DNA from: Betaproteobacteria bacterium
Lineage (GTDB): Bacteria; Pseudomonadota; Gammaproteobacteria; Burkholderiales; Rhodocyclaceae
Direction of reading: 5' to 3'
Length of the DNA stretch: 7,907 bases
Assembly: GCA_016880375.1 (NCBI GenBank)
Contig: JAEHDO010000400.1
Coordinates: forward strand, 1-7,907
This document shows positions 1-7,428 of the stretch, one piece after another. A program made the translations under genes and the position numbers. The number at the start of each line of letters is the position of its first letter. The stretch's first letter is position 1. The notes beneath the pieces were generated by a model, which did no database searches, was not told where the DNA came from, and saw only the letters and a list, made by a program, of their open reading frames with translations.

Positions 1-1357
1 ACGGATTGAGCGAATGCACCGCCGCCTTGAGCGACTCGAGATCCTGGTAGATCAGGCCATCGGCACCGATTTCCAGGCGGATTTCCTCATCGTTGCGGTC
101 GCTGGCGATGAGTTCATGCCGGCTCGGCATGTCGATGCCATAGACGTTGGCGAAGCGCACAGGCGGCGCCGCCGAGGCGAAATACACCTTGCGTGCGCCG
201 GCGTCGCGGGCCATCTGCACGATTTCCCTGCTGGTGGTGCCGCGCACGATCGAATCGTCCACCAGCAGCACGTTCTTGCCGCGGAACTCCTGGGCGATGG
301 TATTGAGCTTCTGGCGTACCGATTTCCGCCGCTGCGCCTGGCCAGGCATGATGAAGGTACGGCCGATGTAACGGTTCTTGACGAAGCCCTCGCGGTAAGG
401 AAGGTTCAGGCGGGTGGCCAATTCCATGGCTGACGGGCGGCTGGAATCCGGAATCGGAATGACGGAATCGATTTCAATGTGCGGCAGCGTGTGGCGGATC
501 TTATCGGCCAGATGCTCGCCCATCTTGACGCGGCTTTCGTAGACGGAAATCCCGTCTATCAGCGAGTCCGGCCTGGCCAGATAGACGAACTCGAAGATGC
601 AGGGTGCGCGCAGGGTGTGCTCGGCGCACTGTTTACTATGGAAGTTGCCCTGGATGTCGATGAGCACCGCCTCGCCAGGCGCCACGTCGCGCATTATCTG
701 GAAGCCCAGCGTGTCGAGCGCAACGCTTTCCGAGGCCACTAGATACTCATTGCCTGCCGGTGTGACGTTGCGGCCGACGATCAAAGGACGAATGCCGTAG
801 GGGTCGCGGAAGGCGAGCAGACCGTAGCCGGCGATCATGGCCACCACGGCATAGGCGCCGCGCACGCGGCGATGCACGCCGGCCACCGCCTTGAAGATGG
901 TCTCGGCATCGAGCTGGTACTTGGTCGCCGCAGCCTGCAGTTCGTGTGCCAGCACGTTGAGCAGCACTTCTGAGTCTGAGTTGGTATTGATGTGGCGCAG
1001 GTCCTGCAGGAACATCTCGCGCTTGAGTTCCTCGGCATTGGTCAGATTGCCGTTGTGCGCCAGCATCAGGCCGAATGGGGAATTCACGTAGAAGGGCTGC
1101 GACTCGGCGGAGTTGTGGGCCGAACCGGCTGTCGGGTAGCGGCAATGGGCGATACCCCAGTTGCCCTCCAGGCTGCGCATGTTGCGCGTGCGGAAAACGT
1201 CACGCACCAGGCCGGGGCCCTTGTGCATGTGGAAGACGCCGGCCTCGGCCGTAGCGATGCCGGCCGCGTCCTGGCCGCGGTGTTGCAGCACCTGCAGTCC
1301 GTCATAGAGAAGCTGGTTTACCGGCGTCGTCGCGACGACGCCCAGGATTCCGCACAT
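1..1357 (-). CDS. purF: Amidophosphoribosyltransferase PurF (5' part; C-terminus off window)
   Basis: PurF carries out the first committed step of purine synthesis in the cytoplasm: PRPP plus glutamine gives 5-phosphoribosylamine, glutamate and pyrophosphate. The gene begins with ATG TGC, so Cys2 becomes the N-terminal nucleophile of the glutaminase domain and there is no propeptide as in Bacillus-type enzymes. Visible glutaminase motifs are HRGQDAAG (26-33), RYPTAGS (73-79) and HNGN (101-104). The phosphoribosyltransferase half has [12 protein letters not shown] (325-336) and the PRPP loop [14 protein letters not shown] (363-376). It closely resembles E. coli PurF as I recall it. 452 codons are present; about 50 C-terminal residues are expected beyond position 1. 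The start is 3 nt after cvpA, and its AGGTGA site overlaps the cvpA stop, which suggests coupled translation. No frameshift was seen. The reading frame leaves the window without a stop. Confidence 0.97.
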   Translation of the reverse strand, partial: MCGILGVVATTPVNQLLYDGLQVLQHRGQDAAGIATAEAGVFHMHKGPGLVRDVFRTRNMRSLEGNWGIAHCRYPTAGSAHNSAESQPFYVNSPFGLMLAHNGNLTNAEELKREMFLQDLRHINTNSDSEVLLNVLAHELQAAATKYQLDAETIFKAVAGVHRRVRGAYAVVAMIAGYGLLAFRDPYGIRPLIVGRNVTPAGNEYLVASESVALDTLGFQIMRDVAPGEAVLIDIQGNFHSKQCAEHTLRAPCIFEFVYLARPDSLIDGISVYESRVKMGEHLADKIRHTLPHIEIDSVIPIPDSSRPSAMELATRLNLPYREGFVKNRYIGRTFIMPGQAQRRKSVRQKLNTIAQEFRGKNVLLVDDSIVRGTTSREIVQMARDAGARKVYFASAAPPVRFANVYGIDMPSRHELIASDRNDEEIRLEIGADGLIYQDLESLKAAVHSLNP

Positions 1358-1360
1358 GTC

Positions 1361-1366
1361 TCACCT
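1361..1366 (-). promoter_or_regulatory. Ribosome binding site of purF, overlapping the cvpA stop codon
   Basis: On the minus strand AGGTGA lies just before the purF ATG at 1357, with 6 nt between AGG and the start codon. Its last three bases are the TGA stop of cvpA. Termination on cvpA would leave a ribosome directly over the purF start, which supports both the chosen start and coupling. Confidence 0.75.
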
Positions 1367-1852
1367 ATAGCGAATGCGCTTCGCCACCTCCGTCGGCAAC
1401 CACGGTTTCGATGCCAGCGCCGCCGTTTCCAGCGGTGGCGCCAGCTTCGCCTCACGCCACCAAGCCTCTTGTGGCTGTGTCGTCATGCCTCCGATCAGTA
1501 CCAACAGCATCACGATCAGCCCCCCCCGGGCGATACCAAACGCTGCGCCCAGAAACCGGTCCAGCGGTCCCAGACCGATAGCCCGCAGCAGCTTCGACAG
1601 CAGCAAGCGTGCTATGGCCGTCACAGCCAGCACCATCACCGCGATGACGCCGAAGGCTGCGGCGAAGCGGAGCGCCGGTTCCCTGATCCATTCGCCGAAT
1701 AACGGGGCGATTTCCGGCGCCAGCATCTTTCCTGCCAGGAGGGCGACGATCCAGGCCCCCAGGGCCAGCACCTCGCTTGCCAGGCCCCGCCACAAGCCCA
1801 GCAGCAGGGACAGGCCCAAAACCGCCAGCACGGCATAATCGAAAGCCGTCAT
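1361..1852 (-). CDS. cvpA: CvpA family inner-membrane protein
   Basis: A 163-residue protein with four predicted hydrophobic segments at about 5-22, 28-46, 62-84 and 105-123, and a short polar C-terminal tail. Family hallmarks are the N-terminal FDYAVLA followed by WRGL (21-24) and the loop GPLDRFLGAAFGIARG (95-110). CvpA is an inner-membrane protein first known from colicin V production in E. coli; its biochemical role is poorly defined, and it is usually encoded directly upstream of purF, as here. The ATG shares the ATGA overlap with the stop of the preceding SPOR gene and has a GAAGGG site at 1856-1861. The third and fourth segments flank a run of eight G on the coding strand. Family assignment is firm; the molecular role is not. 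Confidence 0.93.
   Translation of the reverse strand: MTAFDYAVLAVLGLSLLLGLWRGLASEVLALGAWIVALLAGKMLAPEIAPLFGEWIREPALRFAAAFGVIAVMVLAVTAIARLLLSKLLRAIGLGPLDRFLGAAFGIARGGLIVMLLVLIGGMTTQPQEAWWREAKLAPPLETAALASKPWLPTEVAKRIRYR
1520..1527. repeat. Homopolymer C8/G8 tract inside cvpA
   Basis: Eight consecutive C on the plus strand (G8 on the coding strand) encode Arg-Gly-Gly in codons CGG GGG GGG of CvpA, around residues 109-111. A slippage of one base would shift the frame before the last membrane segment. As given, the frame is intact. Confidence 0.9.
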
Positions 1853-2559
1853 GCGCCCTTCTCGGCGACGACGCCGTCAACGCCAAGGCGCTTGATGCGC
1901 TCACGTGCTGCCTCGGCGGCTTCCTTGCTGGGAAAGGGGCCTGCCCGCACGCGGGTCTTGCTACTGCCGTCAGGGGAAGACAGCACTTCCGTATAGAAAT
2001 TGTAGCCCTGCTGCTTGAGCTTTGCCGTCAGGTTGCGCACGTTGGCCTGATCGCGGTAGGCGCCAAGCTGGACCACCCATTGCCCGCCACTGCCGGCCAC
2101 CGCCGGCTTGGCTTTGGTTTCTTCAGGCTTTTTTGCCGGCAGATTGTCATCAACCGGTGCCTGGCTACGCGGCGCGGACGGCTTGGTTGCCGTAGCGCCA
2201 GGACTGACTTCTGCCTTGGCTGAGGCCGCTTTCTGTTCCGGCTTGGGTTCCGGGATCGGCTCGGACTTGGCCGGGGCAACTGACTGCTTGACTGCTTCCG
2301 AAGTCTTGGCTTCCGGAACGGTAGCCGGCGGCAACGGCGTCGGAGTAGCGCCAGGCTTGACCGGCAGAATGCGGGAGGTAAAGGCGCCGGCATCCGGGGC
2401 GGGTATGCGGATCTGGATGTCCTGCGCCGGCTGCTGTTTGGGGGCCTGGTCCATGACCATCGGCAGCACGATCGCTGCCAGTACCGCCAGCGCGGCAGCG
2501 CCGACCAGACGGCGGCGCGCGCGCTTCTTCAGCTCAAGTTGTGCGTCGTTTTCGCTCAT
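1849..2559 (-). CDS. dedD: Membrane-anchored SPOR-domain protein, DedD-like
   Basis: A 236-residue bitopic protein. Residues 1-17 are charged and cytoplasmic (KKRARRR at 11-17), about 18-36 form one transmembrane helix, about 38-156 are a low-complexity linker rich in Pro, Ala, Lys and Glu, and about 157-234 are a SPOR domain with WVVQLGAY (161-168) and RVRAGPF (203-209). SPOR domains bind denuded glycan strands of septal peptidoglycan, so the protein probably sits at the division site with its C-terminus in the periplasm. The position between folC and cvpA matches dedD of E. coli and many proteobacteria. The ATG at 2559 lies inside the end of folC (26-nt overlap) with a weak AGG upstream; the stop overlaps the cvpA start as ATGA. 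The linker is not expected to be conserved in sequence. Confidence 0.92.
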   Translation of the reverse strand: MSENDAQLELKKRARRRLVGAAALAVLAAIVLPMVMDQAPKQQPAQDIQIRIPAPDAGAFTSRILPVKPGATPTPLPPATVPEAKTSEAVKQSVAPAKSEPIPEPKPEQKAASAKAEVSPGATATKPSAPRSQAPVDDNLPAKKPEETKAKPAVAGSGGQWVVQLGAYRDQANVRNLTAKLKQQGYNFYTEVLSSPDGSSKTRVRAGPFPSKEAAEAARERIKRLGVDGVVAEKGA

Positions 2560-3829
2560 CGTCTATCGCCTGCAGCACACCTGACACGGTGAGGAAGGAA
2601 CCGAAGGCGACAATTCTATCATCTTCCCCAGCCCGCCCCTTCGCCGCGCGATAAGCTTCGGCGGGGGAATCGAAGCGCCCTTCGACGCGGATGCCCAGTC
2701 TAGCGAGCAGCTCCGCCAACCCGGTCGCGCCCATGCCGCGCGGCCCCGGCAGTCCGGTCACCAGCCAGCGGTCGATTCGCCCCCTGACGCGCTCTGCGAC
2801 CCCCGCAATATCCTTGTCGTTCAACATGCCGAACACCGCCCAGGTCTCGGGGTGAAAGGCCATGCCGCCGAGATTCTCGGCCAGCACGCCAGCCGCCTGC
2901 GGGTTGTGGCCGACGTCCAGCACCACCGTCGGGCGGCCGGGCAGCACCTGAAAGCGCCCCGGCAATTCCACTTCGATCAAGCCGCGCCGGATGTCCTGCA
3001 TGGATACCGGCAGCCGCTCCGCCAGTGTCTCCAGCCCGGCAATCGCCGAGCTGGCATTCGCCAGCTGAATTGCCCCGCGCAGCGCAGGATAGGCCAGCCC
3101 GCCGCGCCTGCCGCGGCGCCCCCAATAAGTCCATTGCCCCTGCTCGGCCATAAAGCCAAAGTCCTTGCCTATTATCTGCAGGTCGGCGCCGATGCTCACG
3201 GCTTGATCCAGCAGGCTTTGCGGCGGCTGCGCATCGCCGACGATGGCCGGCCGGCCAGGACGGAAAATCCCCGCCTTCTCGAAACCGATCGCCTCGCGCG
3301 TCTCGCCGAGGTAGTCCATGTGGTCGAGGTCGATCGAGGTGACGACTGCGCAATCGGCATCGAAGACATTGACCGCGTCCAGCCGGCCGCCCAGCCCGAC
3401 TTCGAGGATCACGGCGTCGACTGCAGCATTGGTGAAGGCTTCCCATGCCGCCAGGGTGCCGAACTCGAAATAAGTCAGGGACGTGTCGCCACGCGCCGCC
3501 TCCACCTTCGCAAAGGATTCGCATAGCACCTCATCGGAGGCCGGCCGGCCATCGATGCGCACCCGTTCGTTATAATCGATGAGATGGGGCGAGGTATACA
3601 GGCCGACGCGATAGCCAGCGCTGAGCAGGATACGCTCCAGCATGGCGCAGGTAGAACCCTTGCCGTTCGTGCCGCCGACAGAAACAACCGGCGCGTTCGA
3701 GCGCGCATCGAGCGCGCGCTTCACGGCCAGCACGCGATCGAGTCCGAGCGCGATGGGCTGGGCATGCAGCCGCTCGATGTGCGCCAGCCAATCCTGCAGA
3801 CAATGGCGAGTGGTGGGTGCCAGGATCAG
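2534..3829 (-). CDS. folC: Bifunctional folylpolyglutamate / dihydrofolate synthase FolC (probable CTG start)
   Basis: FolC is a cytoplasmic ATP-dependent ligase that adds glutamate to dihydropteroate and to folates. Counted from the proposed start the product is 431 residues, close to the roughly 420 of E. coli FolC. Motifs in Mur-ligase order are the P-loop GGTNGKGST (52-60), TSPHL (79-83), [10 protein letters not shown] (143-152), DLDHMDYLG (167-175), FEKAGIFR (183-190), PGR (290-292), LDVGHNP (304-310) and FGSFLTV (409-415). The first homologous residues ([10 protein letters not shown], 13-22) come before any in-frame ATG, GTG or TTG. The CTG at 3829 overlaps the accD stop as CTGA and is the best available start. 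The nearest in-frame GTG, at 3733 (residue 33), would remove that conserved N-terminus. No good Shine-Dalgarno site is visible, so translation may depend on accD. Product is certain; start is inferred. Confidence 0.93.
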   Translation of the reverse strand: MILAPTTRHCLQDWLAHIERLHAQPIALGLDRVLAVKRALDARSNAPVVSVGGTNGKGSTCAMLERILLSAGYRVGLYTSPHLIDYNERVRIDGRPASDEVLCESFAKVEAARGDTSLTYFEFGTLAAWEAFTNAAVDAVILEVGLGGRLDAVNVFDADCAVVTSIDLDHMDYLGETREAIGFEKAGIFRPGRPAIVGDAQPPQSLLDQAVSIGADLQIIGKDFGFMAEQGQWTYWGRRGRRGGLAYPALRGAIQLANASSAIAGLETLAERLPVSMQDIRRGLIEVELPGRFQVLPGRPTVVLDVGHNPQAAGVLAENLGGMAFHPETWAVFGMLNDKDIAGVAERVRGRIDRWLVTGLPGPRGMGATGLAELLARLGIRVEGRFDSPAEAYRAAKGRAGEDDRIVAFGSFLTVSGVLQAIDDERKRRTT

Positions 3830-4686
3830 ACCGCGGGAATTTTCTGCAGCAGGGTCAGCAGGGATGCCAGCTTGTCGCGCATTTCGCGCCGGTCGACGAT
3901 CATGTCGATGGCGCCCTTTTCCAGTAGGAACTCGGCGCGCTGGAAGCCTTCCGGCAACTTCTCGCGCACCGTCTGCTCTATGACGCGCGGTCCGGCGAAG
4001 CCGATCAGCGCCCCCGGTTCGGCCATGACCACGTCGCCGACGAAAGCGAAGCTGGCCGAGACGCCGCCCATGGTTGGATCGGTGAGGATGGAAATGAAGG
4101 GCAGCCGGTTGGCCGAGAGCTGCGTGACGGCCGCCGTGGTCTTGGCCATCTGCATGAGGGAGAACAGCCCCTCCTGCATGCGCGCACCGCCGGTGGCGGT
4201 AATGCAGACAAATGGCATCTGCTGCTCGACCGCCACGCGCACGCCCCGCACGAAACGCTCGCCGACCACCGATCCCATCGAACCACCCATGAAATCGAAT
4301 TCGAAGGCGGCAATCACCACCGGCAGGGTCTTCACCGCGCCCTGCATCACTACCAGCGCGTCGCCCTCTTCCGTCTCGTCCGCGGCGGCGTTGAGCCGTT
4401 CCGGGTAACGCTTGCTGTCCTTGAATTTGAGCGGATCGACCGGCAGCACCTCGGCGCCGATCTCGAAGCGTCCTTCCGGATCCAGCAGCATGTCCAGCCT
4501 GGCGCGGGCACGCAGGCGATGGTGATGACCGCACTTGGGACAGACGTTGATGTTCTTTTCGAGGTCAGAGCTGTAGAGGGTGGCCTCGCAGCTTGGGCAC
4601 TTGCACCAGAGGCCTTCGGGTATCGACTTCTTGGCACCTTCGGCGCGTTTGATCTTCGGCGGAAGCAGCTTCTGCAACCAGCTCAT
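3826..4686 (-). CDS. accD: Acetyl-CoA carboxylase carboxyltransferase subunit beta AccD
   Basis: AccD pairs with AccA to move the carboxyl group from carboxybiotin to acetyl-CoA, giving malonyl-CoA for fatty-acid synthesis. The product is 286 residues. The N-terminus carries a C4 zinc finger with Cys30, Cys33, Cys49 and Cys52 (CPSC and CPKC). An additional Cys28 stands just before it. The crotonase-like carboxyltransferase fold follows, with [14 protein letters not shown] around 114-127, TGGARMQEG around 149-157 and [12 protein letters not shown] around 188-199. The ATG at 4686 overlaps the trpA stop as ATGA and has a strong AAGGAGG site. The open frame continues upstream to 5100, but only as the alternate frame of trpA. 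Next to trpA and folC is its usual proteobacterial place; accA, accB and accC are not in the window. Confidence 0.97.
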   Translation of the reverse strand: MSWLQKLLPPKIKRAEGAKKSIPEGLWCKCPSCEATLYSSDLEKNINVCPKCGHHHRLRARARLDMLLDPEGRFEIGAEVLPVDPLKFKDSKRYPERLNAAADETEEGDALVVMQGAVKTLPVVIAAFEFDFMGGSMGSVVGERFVRGVRVAVEQQMPFVCITATGGARMQEGLFSLMQMAKTTAAVTQLSANRLPFISILTDPTMGGVSASFAFVGDVVMAEPGALIGFAGPRVIEQTVREKLPEGFQRAEFLLEKGAIDMIVDRREMRDKLASLLTLLQKIPAV

Positions 4687-5504
4687 GACGCCTCCTTGGA
4701 AACGGCCAGCTCGTCCAGCGCACTGCGGATGCTGCGCAGAAAGTTCGTGACATTGGCAGCCGCCTGCTCGCGCGAGCTCTTTTCGATCTCCTCGATGATG
4801 CGGCTGCCGATCACCACCGCATCGGCCACGGCGGCGATGCGCCGCGCACTTTCCGCATCGCGGATGCCGAAGCCGACGCCGACCGGCATGCCGACCTTCC
4901 GGCGAATGGCCGGAATGCGCCGCGCAACCTCGTCCAGGTCGAGATGGCCGGCACCGGTGACGCCCTTCAGCGAAACATAATAAATGTAGCCGCTGCCCAC
5001 TTCGGCCACCTGGCCGAAGCGTTCGTCCGTCGAGGTGGGCGCCAGCAGAAAGATCGGATCGATGCCGACCGCCTTGAGCTTCGCCGCGAAGTCGACGCAT
5101 TCCTCGGGCGGGTAGTCGACCACCAGCACGCCGTCAACACCGGCCTGCTTGGCCTCGGCGGCGAAGGCGCCGACCCCCATCGCCTCGATCGGGTTCGCAT
5201 AGCCCATCAGGACCACCGGCGTCGATGCATCGCCGGCGCGGAATTCGCGCACGATGGCCAGCACCTGGCGCAGCGACACGCCATGCTTGAGCGCCCGTTC
5301 GGAGGCACGCTGGATGGTCGGTCCGTCCGCCATCGGATCGGAGAAGGGCACGCCCAACTCGATGATGTCTGCGCCGCCGGCCACCAGCGCACGCATCAGC
5401 GGCAGGGTCAAGGCAGGGTCTGGATCGCCGGCGGTGATGAAGGGGATCAGGGCCTTGCGTCCCTGCCCGGCGAACTTCTCGAAGAGAGTCTTGATGCGCG
5501 ACAT
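4683..5504 (-). CDS. trpA: Tryptophan synthase alpha subunit TrpA
   Basis: TrpA cleaves indole-3-glycerol phosphate to indole and glyceraldehyde 3-phosphate and passes indole through a tunnel to TrpB in the alpha2-beta2 complex. The 273-residue product is full length (E. coli 268). The catalytic acids fall at the family positions: Glu49 in [15 protein letters not shown] and Asp60 in the same stretch. Other conserved parts are FITAGDP (22-28), VVDYPPEE (128-135), GVTGA (181-185) and the phosphate-binding GVGFGI (209-214). The ATG shares one base with the trpB stop (TGATG). Only a weak GGGA is visible upstream, so coupling to trpB is likely, which fits the need for equal amounts of the two subunits. 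The stop overlaps the accD start. Nothing odd was seen. Confidence 0.97.
   Translation of the reverse strand: MSRIKTLFEKFAGQGRKALIPFITAGDPDPALTLPLMRALVAGGADIIELGVPFSDPMADGPTIQRASERALKHGVSLRQVLAIVREFRAGDASTPVVLMGYANPIEAMGVGAFAAEAKQAGVDGVLVVDYPPEECVDFAAKLKAVGIDPIFLLAPTSTDERFGQVAEVGSGYIYYVSLKGVTGAGHLDLDEVARRIPAIRRKVGMPVGVGFGIRDAESARRIAAVADAVVIGSRIIEEIEKSSREQAAANVTNFLRSIRSALDELAVSKEAS
4691..4697 (-). promoter_or_regulatory. Strong Shine-Dalgarno site of accD inside the end of trpA
   Basis: AAGGAGG on the minus strand ends 4 nt before the accD ATG at 4686. It is the strongest ribosome site seen in the cluster and decides the accD start in favour of 4686 rather than the longer open frame. It lies within the last codons of trpA. 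Confidence 0.8.
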
Positions 5505-6715
5505 CAGAACTGGATTCCCGATTTCTCCGCCACGGTGTGCATGTCCTTGTCGCCGCGGCCGGAGAGGTTAACCAGCAGGAGCTTGTCCTTCGGCAGCGTC
5601 GGCGCCAGCTTGGCGGCATGGGCCAGCGCATGCGCGGACTCCAGCGCCGGGATGATGCCCTCGTAGCGGCACAGCGCATGGAAGGCGGCCAGGGCTTCGT
5701 CGTCGGTCACCGCGACGTATTCGGCGCGATGGATGTCCTTCAGCCAGGCGTGCTCGGGGCCGACGCCTGGATAGTCGAGGCCGGCGGAAACCGAGTGCGT
5801 CTCGACGATCTGACCGTTCTCGTCCTGCAGCAGGTAGGTGCGGTTGCCGTGCAGCACGCCGGGCCGGCCGGCGATGAGCGAGGCGGCATGGTGGCCGCTG
5901 TCCAGGCCGTATCCGGCCGCCTCGACGCCGACCAGCTTCACCGTCTCGTCCGGAATGTAGTCGTAGAAGATGCCCATGGCGTTGGAACCGCCGCCGACGC
6001 AGGCGATGACGTAGTCCGGCTGGCGTCCCGCCAGTTCCGGCATCTGCACGCGGCATTCCTCGCCGATGACGGACTGGAAGTCGCGCACCATCATCGGATA
6101 GGGATGCGGACCGGCCACCGTGCCGATGATATAGAAAGTGTTGCCGACGTTGGTCACCCAGTCGCGCATGGCTTCGTTGAGGGCGTCCTTCAGCGTCTTC
6201 GAGCCGGATTCCACCGGCACCACGCTGGCGCCGAGCAGCTTCATGCGGTAGACATTGGCGGCCTGGCGCTTGACGTCCTCCGAACCCATGTAGACCACGC
6301 ATTCCATGCCGTAGCGCGCAGCGACGGTGGCGGTGGCCACGCCGTGTTGTCCCGCGCCCGTCTCGGCAATGACGCGCGGCTTGCCCATGCGGCGCGCCAG
6401 CATGGCCTGGCCAATGCAGTTGTTGACCTTGTGCGCGCCGGTGTGATTCAGGTCCTCGCGCTTGAGATAAATCTGTGCCCCGCCGAGCAGTTCCGACCAG
6501 CGCCTGGCGTGGTAGATCGGGCTGGGGCGGCCGACGTAGTGCTTCAGCTCGTATTCGAACTCGGCCTTGAAGGCGGGGTCCGCCTTGGCCGCGGCATAGG
6601 CGCGCTTGAGATCGTCGAGCGCCTCGATCAGTGTCTCGGCGACAAAGGTACCCCCGTACGGGCCGAAATGGCCGCGCTCGTCGGGCAGGTTATAGGGTGC
6701 TTCCGGCTTCCCCAT
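5504..6715 (-). CDS. trpB: Tryptophan synthase beta subunit TrpB
   Basis: TrpB is the pyridoxal-phosphate enzyme that condenses indole with serine to make tryptophan. The 403-residue product fits the TrpB1 class that partners TrpA. Visible motifs are GPYGGTFV (18-25), the PLP lysine Lys96 in [18 protein letters not shown] (117-125) with the catalytic glutamate, the phosphate-binding loop GGGSNAMG (241-248) and LSGRGDKD (384-391), whose serine contacts the PLP ring nitrogen. The ATG at 6715 has GGAG six bases upstream and lies 26 nt inside trpF. The stop overlaps the trpA start by one base. No frameshift or missing active-site residue was seen. A long open frame on the opposite strand is a shadow of this gene. 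Confidence 0.98.
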   Translation of the reverse strand: MGKPEAPYNLPDERGHFGPYGGTFVAETLIEALDDLKRAYAAAKADPAFKAEFEYELKHYVGRPSPIYHARRWSELLGGAQIYLKREDLNHTGAHKVNNCIGQAMLARRMGKPRVIAETGAGQHGVATATVAARYGMECVVYMGSEDVKRQAANVYRMKLLGASVVPVESGSKTLKDALNEAMRDWVTNVGNTFYIIGTVAGPHPYPMMVRDFQSVIGEECRVQMPELAGRQPDYVIACVGGGSNAMGIFYDYIPDETVKLVGVEAAGYGLDSGHHAASLIAGRPGVLHGNRTYLLQDENGQIVETHSVSAGLDYPGVGPEHAWLKDIHRAEYVAVTDDEALAAFHALCRYEGIIPALESAHALAHAAKLAPTLPKDKLLLVNLSGRGDKDMHTVAEKSGIQF

Positions 6716-7325
6716 CTCTTACTCCAGATATGAACGCAGCCATCTTGCCCACGTCCTTGATTCCCTTGGCAGCCTCCACCCCGCTGCTGACGTCCACCGC
6801 CCAGGGTTGAACGGTGCGCACTGCCTCGGCCACATTGCCGGCATCCAGGCCGCCTGACAGGATGACCGGCAGGGGCAGGTGCGGCGGAATCAACGACCAG
6901 TCGAAGGATTTGCCGGCGCCGCCGTAGCCCTCGACGTAGGCGTCGAGCAGCAGTCCTTGCGCAGTTGGGTAGGAACTTGCGTATTTTACCAAATCGAGGC
7001 CCGCCCTCACCCGCGCCGCTTTTATGTAAGGCGCATGAAAGGATCGGCAGAAGGATTCCTCCTCCTCGCCGTGGAACTGCAGCAGCTGGATCGGCACCGC
7101 CTCCATGACGCGGCGCACCGTCAGCTTTGACTCGTTAACGAACAAACCGGCCAGAGTGACGAACGGCGGCAGGATGCGCGCGATTTCCCAAGCCTGTTCG
7201 ACCGTGACACAACGCGGGCTGGGCGCGTAGAAAACCAGGCCAAGGGCGTCGGCGCCGAGTTCGACGGCGGCGCGCGCATCCTCGGGTCGGGTGATGCCGC
7301 AGATCTTGATGCGGGTTCTGTTCAA
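6690..7325 (-). CDS. trpF: Phosphoribosylanthranilate isomerase TrpF (probable TTG start)
   Basis: TrpF converts N-(5-phosphoribosyl)anthranilate to the carboxyphenylamino-deoxyribulose phosphate by an Amadori rearrangement, the third step of tryptophan synthesis. The product is 211 residues, a single (beta/alpha)8 barrel. The general base Cys9 lies in RIKICGIT (5-12) and the general acid Asp128 in LLLDAY. Other marks are GLVFY (29-33), LQFHGEE (82-88), GGAGKSFDW (135-143), LSGGLD (156-161) and the phosphate site VDVSSGVE (177-184). TTG at 7325 is chosen because family members begin a few residues before KICG and a GGAAGGTGG sequence lies directly upstream. In-frame ATGs at 7385 and 7424 would add 20 or 33 residues encoded by a palindromic repeat. 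The 3' end overlaps trpB by 26 nt. trpE, trpG, trpD and trpC are absent from the window. Confidence 0.95.
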   Translation of the reverse strand: MNRTRIKICGITRPEDARAAVELGADALGLVFYAPSPRCVTVEQAWEIARILPPFVTLAGLFVNESKLTVRRVMEAVPIQLLQFHGEEEESFCRSFHAPYIKAARVRAGLDLVKYASSYPTAQGLLLDAYVEGYGGAGKSFDWSLIPPHLPLPVILSGGLDAGNVAEAVRTVQPWAVDVSSGVEAAKGIKDVGKMAAFISGVRDGEAGSTL

Positions 7326-7326
7326 A

Positions 7327-7335
7327 CCACCTTCC
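7327..7335 (-). promoter_or_regulatory. Putative ribosome binding site of trpF at the edge of a palindrome
   Basis: The minus strand reads GGAAGGTGG and then T before the TTG at 7325; the AAGG core is 4 nt from the start codon. The site duplicates a GGAAGG found in the 3' arm of the neighbouring hairpin, so it could also pair with the hairpin's 5' CCUUCC. Confidence 0.5.
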
Positions 7336-7340
7336 CCCCG

Positions 7341-7361
7341 CCCCCTTCCCGAGGAAGGGGG
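7341..7361. repeat. REP-like GC-rich inverted repeat between truA and trpF
   Basis: CCCCCTTCC (7341-7349) and GGAAGGGGG (7353-7361) are perfect 9-bp inverted arms around a 3-nt loop. Weaker outer complementarity exists between AACC/CACC at 7325-7331 and GGTG/GGTT at 7360-7372. It resembles short interspersed palindromes common in intergenic regions of proteobacteria, but multi-copy status cannot be seen from one window. There is no T-tract on either side, so it is not a standard intrinsic terminator. Confidence 0.65.
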
Positions 7362-7428
7362 TGATGTTGGTTCGCTGCGCTCCATGCTGTTGATTTGCTC
7401 TGCCTTGGGGCGGCCCTGCGTCATCGCC

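Larger units (their letters stand above)
7326..7428. other. truA-trpF spacer, the only substantial non-coding stretch
   Basis: These 103 nt between the truA stop and the proposed trpF start contain the hairpin and the trpF ribosome site. The frame of trpF stays open through the spacer (ATG at 7424 and 7385), but the encoded Ser/Pro/Gly/Arg-rich stretch matches nothing in TrpF. I see no tryptophan-codon leader peptide, no convincing -35/-10 pair and no attenuator-like terminator. The cluster promoter is probably upstream of truA, outside the window, although a weak internal promoter cannot be excluded. Confidence 0.6.

Noticed and set aside
3584..4408. 274-codon plus-strand open frame over folC and accD
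   Set aside because: Spans the junction of two certain genes on the other strand and has low-complexity composition without motifs.
3830..4534. Upstream extension of folC into accD (would give a 666-residue protein)
   Set aside because: The added part is the alternate frame of accD, Arg/Gly-rich, with no homology to FolC; it only reflects a lack of stop codons.
4687..5100. Upstream extension of accD into trpA
   Set aside because: The added residues are the alternate frame of trpA; the strong AAGGAGG and the usual AccD N-terminus place the start at 4686.
5537..6733. 398-codon open frame on the plus strand, antisense to trpB
   Set aside because: It mirrors trpB almost exactly, shows no recognisable family, and is expected from high-GC codon bias in a strongly conserved gene.
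7341..7361. Hairpin as intrinsic terminator of truA
   Set aside because: No U-tract follows the stem in either orientation, and the next gene starts right after it on the same strand.
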